From Microbacterium sp. 70-16 (lineage in GTDB: Bacteria; Actinomycetota; Actinomycetes; Actinomycetales; Microbacteriaceae), in NCBI RefSeq assembly GCF_001898315.1, contig NZ_MKTQ01000008.1, forward strand, positions 174,346 through 238,345: 64,000 nucleotides of DNA, in the 5' to 3' direction. This document shows, piece after piece, positions 30,652 through 38,918 of the stretch. The position numbers were made by a program, and so were the translations under genes. Within the stretch, counting starts at the first letter, position 1, and each line of letters opens with the position of its first letter. Under the pieces are notes generated by a model that was not told the DNA's origin, did no database searches, and worked only from the letters and a program-made list of their open reading frames with translations.

Positions 30652-32097
30652 ATGTCCACTGCATCCGTGGCGCCCACTGCGCCCGCCAATCCCCGCTCGC
30701 GCGTCATCACCGCCAGCCTCATCGGCACGACGATCGAGTTCTACGACTTCTACGTCTACGCGACCGCGGCCGTTCTCGTCTTCCCCGTCCTGTTCTTCCC
30801 GACCGGCGATGACACGACCGCACTGCTGTCGTCGTTCGCCGTCTTCGGCGCCGCGATGGTCGCCCGCCCCATCGGCGCCGTCGTCTTCGGCCACTTCGGC
30901 GACCGGTTCGGCCGCAAGGCCACGCTCGTGGCATCTCTGCTCACGATGGGCGTCGCGACGTTCCTCATCGGATGCCTGCCGACGTACCACGACATCGGGT
31001 GGTGGGCGGCGCTGCTGCTGCTCGTCCTGCGCCTGTTCCAGGGCTTCGCGCTCGGCGGCGAATGGTCGGGCGCGGCCCTGGTCGCAACCGAGAACGCCCC
31101 GAAGGGCAAGCGCGCCTGGTACGGCACGTTCCCGCAGCTGGGTGCCCCGATCGGGTTCATCATCGCCAACACGATCTTCCTCGTGATCAACTTCGCCCTG
31201 CCGCACCCGGACGGCCCCGCGCAGCGCTCCGAGGCGTTCTTGGAGTGGGGCTGGCGCGTGCCGTTCCTGTTCTCGGCCGTCATGGTCATCATCGGCCTGT
31301 GGGTGCGTCTGAAGCTCGTCGAGTCTGAGACGTTCGTCAAGGCCGAGGCGAAGGGCGCGATCCGCAAGTTCCCGCTCGGCGAGGTCATCCGCACCAACTG
31401 GAAGAACCTCATCCTGGGCACGTTCATCATGCTGGCCACGTACGTGCTGTTCTACCTGATGACGAGCTTCACCCTCTCGTACGGCACGAAGGCGACGCTC
31501 GAGACGGCACAGCAGGCGGCCGAGACGGCCGGCACGGCCTTCGACCCGAGCACCTACGTCGCGGGCCTCGGCTTCGGCTACACCGACTTCGTCATCATGC
31601 AGATCATCGGAGTCGTGTTCTTCGGCATCTTCACGCTGCTGTCCGGCCCGCTCGCCGATGCGATCGGGCGCCGCAAGCTGCTGCTGTGGATCACCGCCGC
31701 GATCGCCGTGTTCGGCCTGCTGTTCAACGCGTTCCTGCTGCCACAGGTCGACCCCAAGTTCACCGGCGCCCTCGTGCAGGGCTTCCTCATCATCGGCTTC
31801 ATGCTGATGGGCGCGACCTTCGGCCCGATGGGCGCGGTGCTGCCCGAACTCTTCCCGACGAACGTGCGCTACACCGGGTCGGCGATCTCGTACAACGTGT
31901 CGTCGATCCTCGGCGCCGCCCTCGCGCCCATCGTCGCGGTGGCGCTGTGGGCCGCCGCCGGCGGCGAGCCGTGGCTCGTCGGCGTGTACCTCACGGGCTC
32001 GGCCGTGCTGACGCTCATCGCGCTGGCCCTGTCGAAGGAGACCAAGGACGTCGACTACGACACGAACCTCGGTATGGGCGAGACCGCGTCGCTGTAA
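30652..32097 (+). CDS. MFS transporter, metabolite:H+ symporter (MHS) family
   Basis: Twelve-helix secondary transporter (481 aa). IGTTIEFYDFYVYATAA at helix 1 and GHFGDRFGRKATLV between helices 2 and 3 mark the MHS subfamily (KgtP/ShiA/ProP relatives). The substrate is not determinable here. The start is the ATG before STASVAP, where family homology begins shortly after. There is no good ribosome site, and the frame is open back to a TTG at 30514 that sits six bases after a TAGACT box, so a 46-residue N-terminal extension is possible. Confidence 0.9.
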   Translation: MSTASVAPTAPANPRSRVITASLIGTTIEFYDFYVYATAAVLVFPVLFFPTGDDTTALLSSFAVFGAAMVARPIGAVVFGHFGDRFGRKATLVASLLTMGVATFLIGCLPTYHDIGWWAALLLLVLRLFQGFALGGEWSGAALVATENAPKGKRAWYGTFPQLGAPIGFIIANTIFLVINFALPHPDGPAQRSEAFLEWGWRVPFLFSAVMVIIGLWVRLKLVESETFVKAEAKGAIRKFPLGEVIRTNWKNLILGTFIMLATYVLFYLMTSFTLSYGTKATLETAQQAAETAGTAFDPSTYVAGLGFGYTDFVIMQIIGVVFFGIFTLLSGPLADAIGRRKLLLWITAAIAVFGLLFNAFLLPQVDPKFTGALVQGFLIIGFMLMGATFGPMGAVLPELFPTNVRYTGSAISYNVSSILGAALAPIVAVALWAAAGGEPWLVGVYLTGSAVLTLIALALSKETKDVDYDTNLGMGETASL

Positions 32098-32110
32098 CGC
32101 GAGACCAGAA

Positions 32111-32153
32111 ACGGCGGATGCCGCGGAGTGCGAGACTCCGCGGCATCCGCCGT
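32111..32153. terminator. Bidirectional terminator hairpin
   Basis: 19-bp perfect stem (32111-32129 with 32135-32153) and a five-base loop, followed by tctcatctgttctct. It lies between the convergent MHS transporter and ABC-2 permease genes. Confidence 0.75.
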
Positions 32154-32172
32154 TCTCATCTGTTCTCTCAGG

Positions 32173-33009
32173 TCAATCCAAGAAGAGCGCGCGCAGCCGT
32201 TTCGTCGTGAAGACGAGTCCGATCGCGATCATGACGACGTAGTAAAGCACGTGCCACAGCATGTCGGCGCTCAGGATGCCCGTCGTCAGGCCCCGCACGA
32301 GTTCGACGCCGTGCCACAGCGGCAGTGCCATGACGATCTGCTGCACCCACTCCGGATACACGGTGATCGGGTAGAACGTCGCCGAGAACAGGAACATCGG
32401 CAGCAGCACGAAGTTGATGCAGTCCATCTGCTGGAAGGTCTTCATGTAGCTCGTGACAGCCATGCCGAGGCTCGCGAACCCGAACGCGATCAGCATGACG
32501 GCGGGCAGCGCCAGGATCGCCGTCGGCGCGAGGTTCAGCCCCAGCGCCTGCATGATGATCATGAATCCGGTCGCATACGCGAGGCCGCGCAGCAGCGCGT
32601 AGAGGATCTCGCCGAGCGCGACATCGAGCGGGCCGAGCGAGGTCGCCAGCATGCCCTCGTAGAGCTTGCCGTAGTTGAGCTTGAAGAAGACGTTCCACGT
32701 CGAGTCGTAGATCGCGCCGTTCATCGCCGACACGGCCAGCAGCGCCGGCGCGATGAAGGCGGCGTATGAGACCTCGACCCCCGACGAGGTCTGCACGTCG
32801 CCGATGAGGCTGCCCAGGCCGATGCCCATCGACGCGAGGTAGAAGACGGGCTCGAAGAAGCCCGACAGCACGACCGCCCAGCTCGACGAACGCGCCGCGA
32901 TGAGCCCCCGCTGCACGACGGCTCCGGGGTTTCCCGCCCACAGTGCGCGGACGCCGCCGCGACGCGCGCCGGCGTGTACCGACTGCTCGGTCGCCTCGAC
33001 CCCGGTCAC
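32173..33009 (-). CDS. ABC-2 type transporter permease (DrrB-like), second
   Basis: Membrane permease (278 aa) with six hydrophobic helices and an ABC-2 pattern (FSATFYPITVYPEWVQQIVMALPLWHGVELVRGL). The start is a GTG overlapping the stop of the preceding permease (GTGA); longer open frames overlap that gene and are not used. Together with the next permease and the ATPase it forms a drug/lipid-type exporter. Confidence 0.88.
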   Translation of the reverse strand: MTGVEATEQSVHAGARRGGVRALWAGNPGAVVQRGLIAARSSSWAVVLSGFFEPVFYLASMGIGLGSLIGDVQTSSGVEVSYAAFIAPALLAVSAMNGAIYDSTWNVFFKLNYGKLYEGMLATSLGPLDVALGEILYALLRGLAYATGFMIIMQALGLNLAPTAILALPAVMLIAFGFASLGMAVTSYMKTFQQMDCINFVLLPMFLFSATFYPITVYPEWVQQIVMALPLWHGVELVRGLTTGILSADMLWHVLYYVVMIAIGLVFTTKRLRALFLD

Positions 33010-33878
33010 TTCGCAAGCCTCTCGATGAACACGCGCCGCCCCCACAGATAGCCGATGCCGGCGAGGACGACGAGATAGGCCACGTGCACGACGATCATGC
33101 CGGGCGCGATCGGTGCGCCGTAGGTGACGACCCGGCCCAGCTCGGCACCGTGCCACAGCGGCGAGATCCAGCCGATCCACTGCAGCCAGCCCGGCAGGGT
33201 CGCCAGCGGATAGAACGTGCCCGAGAACAGGAACATCGGCATGAATATGAAGCGCTGCACGAGCGCGAACTGGCCCTTGTCGTCTTCGATCGAGCCCGCA
33301 TACGCCATCAGCGGGATGCCGAACGCGAGACCAGCCAGAACCCCGACGAAGATCGCGATCCAGCCCGTCTCGGGGTGCGGGACGGCGCCGAACGGCAGCA
33401 GCCACACGATGAGGTAATAGGCGGCGGATGCCACGAGCATGCGTGCAGCGGCGCCCGCGATGACCCCGTTCGCGATCTGGGGGCTCGACAGCGGCGACGC
33501 GTTGAACCCGTAGAAGTAGCGACGCCACTTGAACCCGGCCATGACGGGGTAGGTCATCTCTTCGCTCGCGACCGAGATGGTCGCCGTCGCCAGCAGCGCG
33601 GGCGCGACGAACATGAGGTAGGTGACCTGCTGGCCGTGGTCGACTATCGGCACCGTGATGAGCGCGGCGAGACCGACCGCCAGACCCAGCAGGTAGAGGA
33701 TCGGCTGCCCGACGGCACCGACGATGATCGTCCAGCCGTACGCGCGCATCGCGCGGACCATGTGCTCGGTGACGTACCAGCTGCCGTGTCGGCGCGGCTT
33801 GCGCCCCCACGCCATCGCTTCGGCGCGCAGCTCATCGAGCGAGGGGTGCGCCGTGGCATCCGTCTTCGGAGTGCTCAT
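33006..33878 (-). CDS. ABC-2 type transporter permease (DrrB-like), first
   Basis: Membrane permease (290 aa), paralogous to its downstream neighbour. The shared segment FSGTFYPLATLPGWLQWIGWISPLWHGAELGR aligns with the equivalent region there, indicating an old duplication and a likely heterodimer. It overlaps the ATPase stop by four bases. Confidence 0.88.
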   Translation of the reverse strand: MSTPKTDATAHPSLDELRAEAMAWGRKPRRHGSWYVTEHMVRAMRAYGWTIIVGAVGQPILYLLGLAVGLAALITVPIVDHGQQVTYLMFVAPALLATATISVASEEMTYPVMAGFKWRRYFYGFNASPLSSPQIANGVIAGAAARMLVASAAYYLIVWLLPFGAVPHPETGWIAIFVGVLAGLAFGIPLMAYAGSIEDDKGQFALVQRFIFMPMFLFSGTFYPLATLPGWLQWIGWISPLWHGAELGRVVTYGAPIAPGMIVVHVAYLVVLAGIGYLWGRRVFIERLAK

Positions 33879-34816
33879 TCGATCAGCGACCTTCCGGTCA
33901 GGCGCAGGAAGACGTCCTCGAGCGACGAGCGGCGGACGAGGCTCGTGAGCGGCTGCAGCCCCGCCGCGCTGACGCGCTCAAGCGCTGCCTCGCCGTCGGC
34001 GGCGTAGATCAGCACCCGGTCGGGCAGGATCTCGACACGGTCGCCGATGCCCTGCAGGTGCGCGGCGGCCGCCTGGTTGCGGTCGGAGCCGAACCGCACC
34101 TCGAGCACCTCGCGGCTGGAGTGCTCGCGGATGAGCGACGCGGGGGTCCCCTCGGCCATGATGCGGCCCTTGTCGACGACGATGAGGCGATCGCACAGTT
34201 GCTCGGCCTCGTCCATGTAGTGCGTCGTGAGCACGAGGGTCGTGCCGCGCTCTTTGAGGCGGAACAGGCGGTCCCATAGCACGTGCCGCGCCTGCGGGTC
34301 GAGGCCCGTCGTCGGCTCGTCCAGCAGCAGGATGCGGGGGTCGTTGATGAGTCCGCGGGCGATCGTGAGGCGGCGCTTCATGCCGCCGGAGAGCTGATCG
34401 ACCTTGCTCTTGGCCTTGTCTTCGAGCTGCGCGAACGCCAGTAACTCGTCAGCCTTCTGGTGGCACACCTTGCCGGGCAGACCGAAGTAGCGGCCGTAGA
34501 TGTAGAGGTTCTCGCGCGCGTTGAGCTCGCCGTCCAGGTTGTCCTGCTGCGGCACGACGCCGAGCCGCGAGCGGATCTCGGGGCCGTAGCGGTCGGGATC
34601 CAGACCCAGGATGCTCAGCTCGCCGCCCGAGCGCGTGGAGACAGCGCCGATCATCTTCATCGTCGTGGACTTGCCCGCCCCGTTCGGGCCCAGCAGACCG
34701 AACGACTCGCCCGGTGCGACCTCGAAGCTCAGCCCGTCGACGGCGACGAAGTCGGGCTTGCCCTTCATCTTGTAGGCCTTGACGAGGTTCTTCGCAGCGA
34801 TCACGGGTTGAGGCAC
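33875..34816 (-). CDS. ABC transporter ATP-binding protein (DrrA-like)
   Basis: ATPase (313 aa) energising the two ABC-2 permeases. Walker A GPNGAGKST, signature LSGGMKRRLTIARGL, Walker B ILLLDEPTTGLD and H-loop TTHYMDEAEQL are intact. The C-terminal extension of about 80 residues is of the daunorubicin-resistance ATPase type. The GTG start sits six bases after a TAGGGT box. The exported compound is unknown. Confidence 0.92.
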   Translation of the reverse strand: MPQPVIAAKNLVKAYKMKGKPDFVAVDGLSFEVAPGESFGLLGPNGAGKSTTMKMIGAVSTRSGGELSILGLDPDRYGPEIRSRLGVVPQQDNLDGELNARENLYIYGRYFGLPGKVCHQKADELLAFAQLEDKAKSKVDQLSGGMKRRLTIARGLINDPRILLLDEPTTGLDPQARHVLWDRLFRLKERGTTLVLTTHYMDEAEQLCDRLIVVDKGRIMAEGTPASLIREHSSREVLEVRFGSDRNQAAAAHLQGIGDRVEILPDRVLIYAADGEAALERVSAAGLQPLTSLVRRSSLEDVFLRLTGRSLIE

Positions 34817-34822
34817 CGAACA

Positions 34823-34828
34823 ACCCTA
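34823..34828 (-). promoter_or_regulatory. Leaderless-type -10 box of the DrrA-like gene (TAGGGT)
   Basis: TAGGGT on the minus strand ends six bases before the GTG start at 34816. Confidence 0.5.
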
Positions 34829-34900
34829 GCGCCGCCCTCCGACACGCCTCCCAGCGAGAGAGGAGGAAGATGGGAGGGTTACCGAAAGAGGACGCACCAC

Positions 34901-36793
34901 ATGTCCACACCCACCGCCTCACGCCGACGTCGCCCCACGAAGGACGACGGCCCGCGCGCAAGCCTCCGCCAGTTGCTGCCGTTCATCTTCGAGCACAAGC
35001 GCGTGCTCGTCGCCGTCGCGGTCCTGAGCATCCTCGCCGCCGGCGCGACGCTCGCCCAGCCGCTGCTGGTCGGCCAGGTCATCGAGCGCGTGCAGACGAA
35101 CGTGCCGCTCGGCAATCTCGTGTGGGTGCTGGTCGCGCTCGTGATCGTCGGGTCGCTCGTCAGCGGCATCCAGCACTTCCTGCTGCAGCGCACCGGCACG
35201 GCGGTCGTCTTCTCGAGCCGCCGACGCCTCATCGCGCAGCTGCTGCACCTGCCTGTGCAGGAGTACGACGCGCGCCGCACCGGCGACCTCGTCTCGCGCG
35301 TCGGCACCGACACGACGCTGCTCTACGCCGTGCTCACGCAGGGCCTCGCGGACTCGATCGGCAGCGTCCTCATCTTCGCCGGCGCCGTCATCGCGATGCT
35401 GATCATCGATCCCGTGCTGCTCGTGCTGATCCTCATCGTCGTGGGATTGTCGGTCGCCGTCGTCGGCGTGCTGTCGGGGCGCATCCGCCAGGCGACCACG
35501 GCGCAACAGGAGCGCGTGGGTGAGCTGGCATCCGGCGTCGAGCGTGCCGTGGGCTCGATCCGCACGATCCGTGCGGCCGGCGCCTCCGGCCGCGAGGAGT
35601 CGGCGATCGAGTACACCGCGCGCCGCGCGTACGAGTCGGGCGTGCAGGTCGCCAAGGCATCCGCGTTCGTCGTGCCGATCGCCGGCATCGCACTACAGCT
35701 CTCGCTGCTGGTGGTGCTCGGCGTCGGCGGGTTCCGCGTGGCATCCGGCGCCATCTCGATCGCACAGCTCGTGACCTTCGTGATGTTCCTGTTCTTCCTC
35801 GTGCAGCCGCTCGGCTCATTCTTCGGCGCGATCACGTCGGTCAACCAGGCCCTCGGAGCGCTCGGCCGCATCCAGGAGATCCTCGATCTGCCGACCGAGA
35901 CGGCGTGCGACGCCGAGGTCGCCACCTCGATCCGCGCCACCGACACCGGCATCGTCGGCGTCGACACGGCGATCGAGTTCCGCGACGTGCATTTCGCGTA
36001 CCCGCAGAGCGTCGTCGCCGCGCGCCAGCGCAGCGAGACCGAGGCCGCAGCGCTGCTGGCCGAAGTGCATGCGGATGCCACGGTCGACGTCGACCGCGAC
36101 TCGGAGCGCACCGGTGATGTGCTGCGCGGCGTCTCGTTCCGCGTGCCGCGCGGTGCGCGCGTCGCGATCGTCGGGCCGTCGGGAGCCGGCAAGTCGACGA
36201 CGCTCGCCCTCATCGAGCGGTTCTACGACCCGACCGAGGGCGCGATCCTCGTCGACGGCGTCGACGTGCGCACGGTCGACCGTGCCCGGTTGCGTGCCCA
36301 GCTCGGCTATGTCGAGCAGGATGCCCCGACGCTCGCCGGCACGATCGGCGACAACCTGCGGCTCGCGTCTCCCGAGGCATCCGACGCCGCATGCGAACGC
36401 GTCCTGCGCGCCGTGAACCTCGGCGAGGTGCTCGAGCGGTCACCCCTCGGGCTCGATGCCCCCGTCGGCGAAGCCGGCGTCATGCTCTCGGGCGGCGAGC
36501 GCCAGCGGCTCGCGATCGCGCGGGCACTGCTGGCCGCTCCCCCGGTGCTGCTGCTCGACGAGTCGACCTCGTCGCTGGACGGCCTGAACGAACAGCGCAT
36601 GCGCGAGGCGATCGACGCTGTGGCCGCCGGCCGCACGCTCATCGTGATCGCGCACCGCCTGTCGACCGTCGTCGACAGCGACCTGATCATCGTGCTCGAC
36701 CGCGGCGAGGTCATCGGACGCGGCACGCACGCTGAGCTCGTCGAGACCGTTCCGCTCTACCGCGACCTCGCCCGCCACCAGCTGCTCGTCTGA
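34901..36793 (+). CDS. ABC transporter, fused permease and ATPase (half-exporter)
   Basis: Half-size ABC exporter (630 aa). The membrane domain spans about 30-330 and the nucleotide-binding domain has GPSGAGKST, LSGGERQR, LLLDESTSSLD and an IAHR switch, so it probably works as a homodimer. Between the first strand of the ATPase domain (FRDVHFAYP) and LRGVSFRVPRG lies an insert of about 38 residues rich in Ala/Glu/Asp (RQRSETEAAALL...DRDSERTGD), not usual in the family. It is divergent from the DrrA-like gene. Confidence 0.9.
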   Translation: MSTPTASRRRRPTKDDGPRASLRQLLPFIFEHKRVLVAVAVLSILAAGATLAQPLLVGQVIERVQTNVPLGNLVWVLVALVIVGSLVSGIQHFLLQRTGTAVVFSSRRRLIAQLLHLPVQEYDARRTGDLVSRVGTDTTLLYAVLTQGLADSIGSVLIFAGAVIAMLIIDPVLLVLILIVVGLSVAVVGVLSGRIRQATTAQQERVGELASGVERAVGSIRTIRAAGASGREESAIEYTARRAYESGVQVAKASAFVVPIAGIALQLSLLVVLGVGGFRVASGAISIAQLVTFVMFLFFLVQPLGSFFGAITSVNQALGALGRIQEILDLPTETACDAEVATSIRATDTGIVGVDTAIEFRDVHFAYPQSVVAARQRSETEAAALLAEVHADATVDVDRDSERTGDVLRGVSFRVPRGARVAIVGPSGAGKSTTLALIERFYDPTEGAILVDGVDVRTVDRARLRAQLGYVEQDAPTLAGTIGDNLRLASPEASDAACERVLRAVNLGEVLERSPLGLDAPVGEAGVMLSGGERQRLAIARALLAAPPVLLLDESTSSLDGLNEQRMREAIDAVAAGRTLIVIAHRLSTVVDSDLIIVLDRGEVIGRGTHAELVETVPLYRDLARHQLLV

Positions 36794-36820
36794 GGCGCGC
36801 CGCCCCGCCCCGCCCGCAGA

Positions 36821-36899
36821 ACCATGTCCCAAAAGATGCTGTTTTGAGGGCCTTACACCAGCGCTCTTTGGGACATGGTCTGCGATAAGTGGGACATGG
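36821..36899. repeat. Palindromic element, family A copy 1 (accatgtccca ... gggacatggt plus orphan arm)
   Basis: The arm accatgtcccaaaagatgct (36821-36840) faces agcgctctttgggacatggt (36860-36879), with 13 outer bases pairing perfectly. After seven bases a third arm aagtgggacatgg (36887-36899) repeats the right-hand orientation. It lies between convergent ABC exporter and pckG. The same composite occurs inverted at 56298 and 57630. Confidence 0.85.
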
Positions 36900-36902
36900 A
36901 AG

Positions 36903-36953
36903 CCCTCAGGCGGTAGCGGCCCTCAGGCGGTGGCGGCCTTCAGGCGGTAGCGC
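36903..36953. repeat. Three tandem 17-bp units over the pckG stop codon
   Basis: ccctcaggcggtagcgg, ccctcaggcggtggcgg and ccttcaggcggtagcgc stand head to tail. The middle unit holds the pckG stop (complement, 36923-36925), so the array spans the end of the gene. Confidence 0.75.
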
Positions 36954-38812
36954 AGGGCGGCGAGCTCGGCGTACAGGGCCGCGGGGACCTTGCCGTCGAA
37001 GGTGCGGTAGAACTCCTCCGTGAGGTCGGTCTCCTGCAGCCACAGCGCGGGGTCGATCTCGAAGAGGGCATCCAGGTCGTCCTGCGGAACGTCGATGCCG
37101 TCGAGGTTGAGGTCGCTCGTGTGCGGCAGTCGGCCGATCGCGCTGTCGACGGCCGAGACCTTGCCCTCGATGCGGCGGATGATCCAGTCGATGACGCGCG
37201 AGTTGTCGCCGAACCCGGGCCACAGGAACCGCCCGTCGCTGCCCTTGCGGAACCAGTTGACCTGGAACACGCGCGGCGCGCGGTCGAACCGCAGCTGCTG
37301 CCCGACCTTGAGCCAGTGTCCGAAGTAGTCGGCCATGTTGTAGCCGCAGAACGGCAGCATGGCGAACGGGTCACGGCGCAGCTCGCCGACGGTGCCCTCA
37401 GCGGCAGCCGTGCGCTCGGACGAGATGTTCGACCCGAGGAAGACCCCGTGCGTCCAGTCGGTCGCCTCGACGACGAGCGGCACGTTGGTCGCGCGACGAC
37501 CACCGAACAGGATGCCATCGAGGGGCACGCCCTCCGGGGTGTCCCAGTCGGAGGCGATCTGCGGGCACTGGGCAGCAGCCACCGTGAACCGCGAGTTCGG
37601 GTGCGCCGCGGGGCGGCCGGACGCGGGCGTCCAGGGGTTGCCCTCCCAATCGGTGAGCTCGGCGGGGATGTCGTCGGTCAGCCCCTCCCACCACACGTCA
37701 CCGTCGGGGCGCAGCGCGACGTTCGTGAAGATCGTGTTGCCCCAGAGCGTCTCGACGGCCGTGACGTTCGTCGACTCGCCGGTGCCCGGCGCGACGCCGA
37801 AGAAGCCCGCTTCGGGGTTGATCGCCCACAGCCGCCCGTCCTCACCGGGACGCAGCCACGCGATGTCGTCGCCGAGGGTCTCGACGCGCCAGCCGGGGAT
37901 CGTCGGCCGCAGCATCGCGAGGTTCGTCTTGCCACACGCCGACGGGAACGCCGCAGCCAGGTGGTACGCCTTGCCCTCGGGGGAGATGACGCGGATGAGC
38001 AGCATGTGCTCGGCGAGCCAGCCCTCATCGCGGCCGATGACCGAGGCGATGCGCAGCGCGAAGCACTTCTTCGCGAGGATTGCGTTGCCGCCGTAGCCCG
38101 AACCGTACGACCAGACCTCGAGCGTCTCGGGGAAGTGCACGATGTACTTCTCGTCGTTGTAGGGCCACGGGGCATCCTGCTGGCCGGGCTCGAGCGGCGC
38201 GCCGACCGAGTGCACCGTCTTAACCCAGGGCTTGCCCGCGGCGATCTGCTCGAGCACGGCCGTGCCGACGCGGGTCATGATGCCGATCGAGGTGACGGCG
38301 TAGGCGGAGTCGGTGATCTGCACGCCGATGTGCGACAGCGGACCGCCGATCGCGCCCATCGAGAACGGCACGACGTACATCGTTCGGCCCTTCATCGAGC
38401 CGGCGAACAGGGGCGTGAGGGTCGCGCGCATCTCGGCGGGCTGGGCCCAGTTATTGGTGGGACCGGCATCGGCTTCACGCTCGGAGGCGATGAAGGTGCG
38501 CGCCTCGGTGCGGGCGACGTCGCTCGGGTGCGAGCGGGCGAGGTACGAACCGGGCCGCCATTCGGGGTTGAGCTTGATGAGCTTGCCCTCGTCGACCTGC
38601 TGGCGCAGCAGCGCCTCGTTCTCAGCGCGCGACCCGTCGACCCAGTGGATGCTGTCGGGCTGCGTCAGCGCGGCGATCTCGTCGACCCACGCATACAGCT
38701 CCTGCAGGCCGGTGCCGGCGAGCGTGGGGCGAGCCCCGAAGGTGGGCTTCGGCTGTGCGGTGCCCGATCCGGGGACGGCGATGGTGCGGGTGAAAAGGTC
38801 GGCGATGGCCAT
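36923..38812 (-). CDS. pckG: Phosphoenolpyruvate carboxykinase (GTP)
   Basis: Gluconeogenic enzyme converting oxaloacetate and GTP to PEP (629 aa). The GTP-type signature [12 protein letters not shown] with the catalytic Cys, [13 protein letters not shown], and [13 protein letters not shown] are present. The start is the ATG with GAAGGAG seven bases upstream; the longer frame lacks support. It is divergent from a RamB-like regulator, a plausible controller of acetate and gluconeogenic metabolism. The C-terminus (RYRLKAATA) runs into a tandem repeat. Confidence 0.95.
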   Translation of the reverse strand: MAIADLFTRTIAVPGSGTAQPKPTFGARPTLAGTGLQELYAWVDEIAALTQPDSIHWVDGSRAENEALLRQQVDEGKLIKLNPEWRPGSYLARSHPSDVARTEARTFIASEREADAGPTNNWAQPAEMRATLTPLFAGSMKGRTMYVVPFSMGAIGGPLSHIGVQITDSAYAVTSIGIMTRVGTAVLEQIAAGKPWVKTVHSVGAPLEPGQQDAPWPYNDEKYIVHFPETLEVWSYGSGYGGNAILAKKCFALRIASVIGRDEGWLAEHMLLIRVISPEGKAYHLAAAFPSACGKTNLAMLRPTIPGWRVETLGDDIAWLRPGEDGRLWAINPEAGFFGVAPGTGESTNVTAVETLWGNTIFTNVALRPDGDVWWEGLTDDIPAELTDWEGNPWTPASGRPAAHPNSRFTVAAAQCPQIASDWDTPEGVPLDGILFGGRRATNVPLVVEATDWTHGVFLGSNISSERTAAAEGTVGELRRDPFAMLPFCGYNMADYFGHWLKVGQQLRFDRAPRVFQVNWFRKGSDGRFLWPGFGDNSRVIDWIIRRIEGKVSAVDSAIGRLPHTSDLNLDGIDVPQDDLDALFEIDPALWLQETDLTEEFYRTFDGKVPAALYAELAALRYRLKAATA

Positions 38813-38887
38813 GTCAGCTCCTTCATCGGATGGTCTGGCTCCACTTTGCGCCGGTATCACGCCCACTTATCGAGATCCGTGGCGTCA

Positions 38888-38901
38888 AGAATCATGTTTC
38901 T
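38888..38901. promoter_or_regulatory. Imperfect palindrome between pckG and the RamB-like gene
   Basis: AGAATCATGTTTCT is a 14-bp palindrome with one mismatched pair in each half. It lies 18 bases before the regulator ATG and 75 before pckG, in an AT-rich stretch. It is a candidate operator for autoregulation and for pckG; this is inferred from position only. Confidence 0.35.
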
Positions 38902-38918
38902 TTCGCTATCATCAAGGA

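Noticed and set aside
32173..33810. A single 545-residue permease
   Set aside because: The upstream part overlaps the other permease out of frame; a GTG overlapping that gene's stop gives a normal 278-residue ABC-2 permease.
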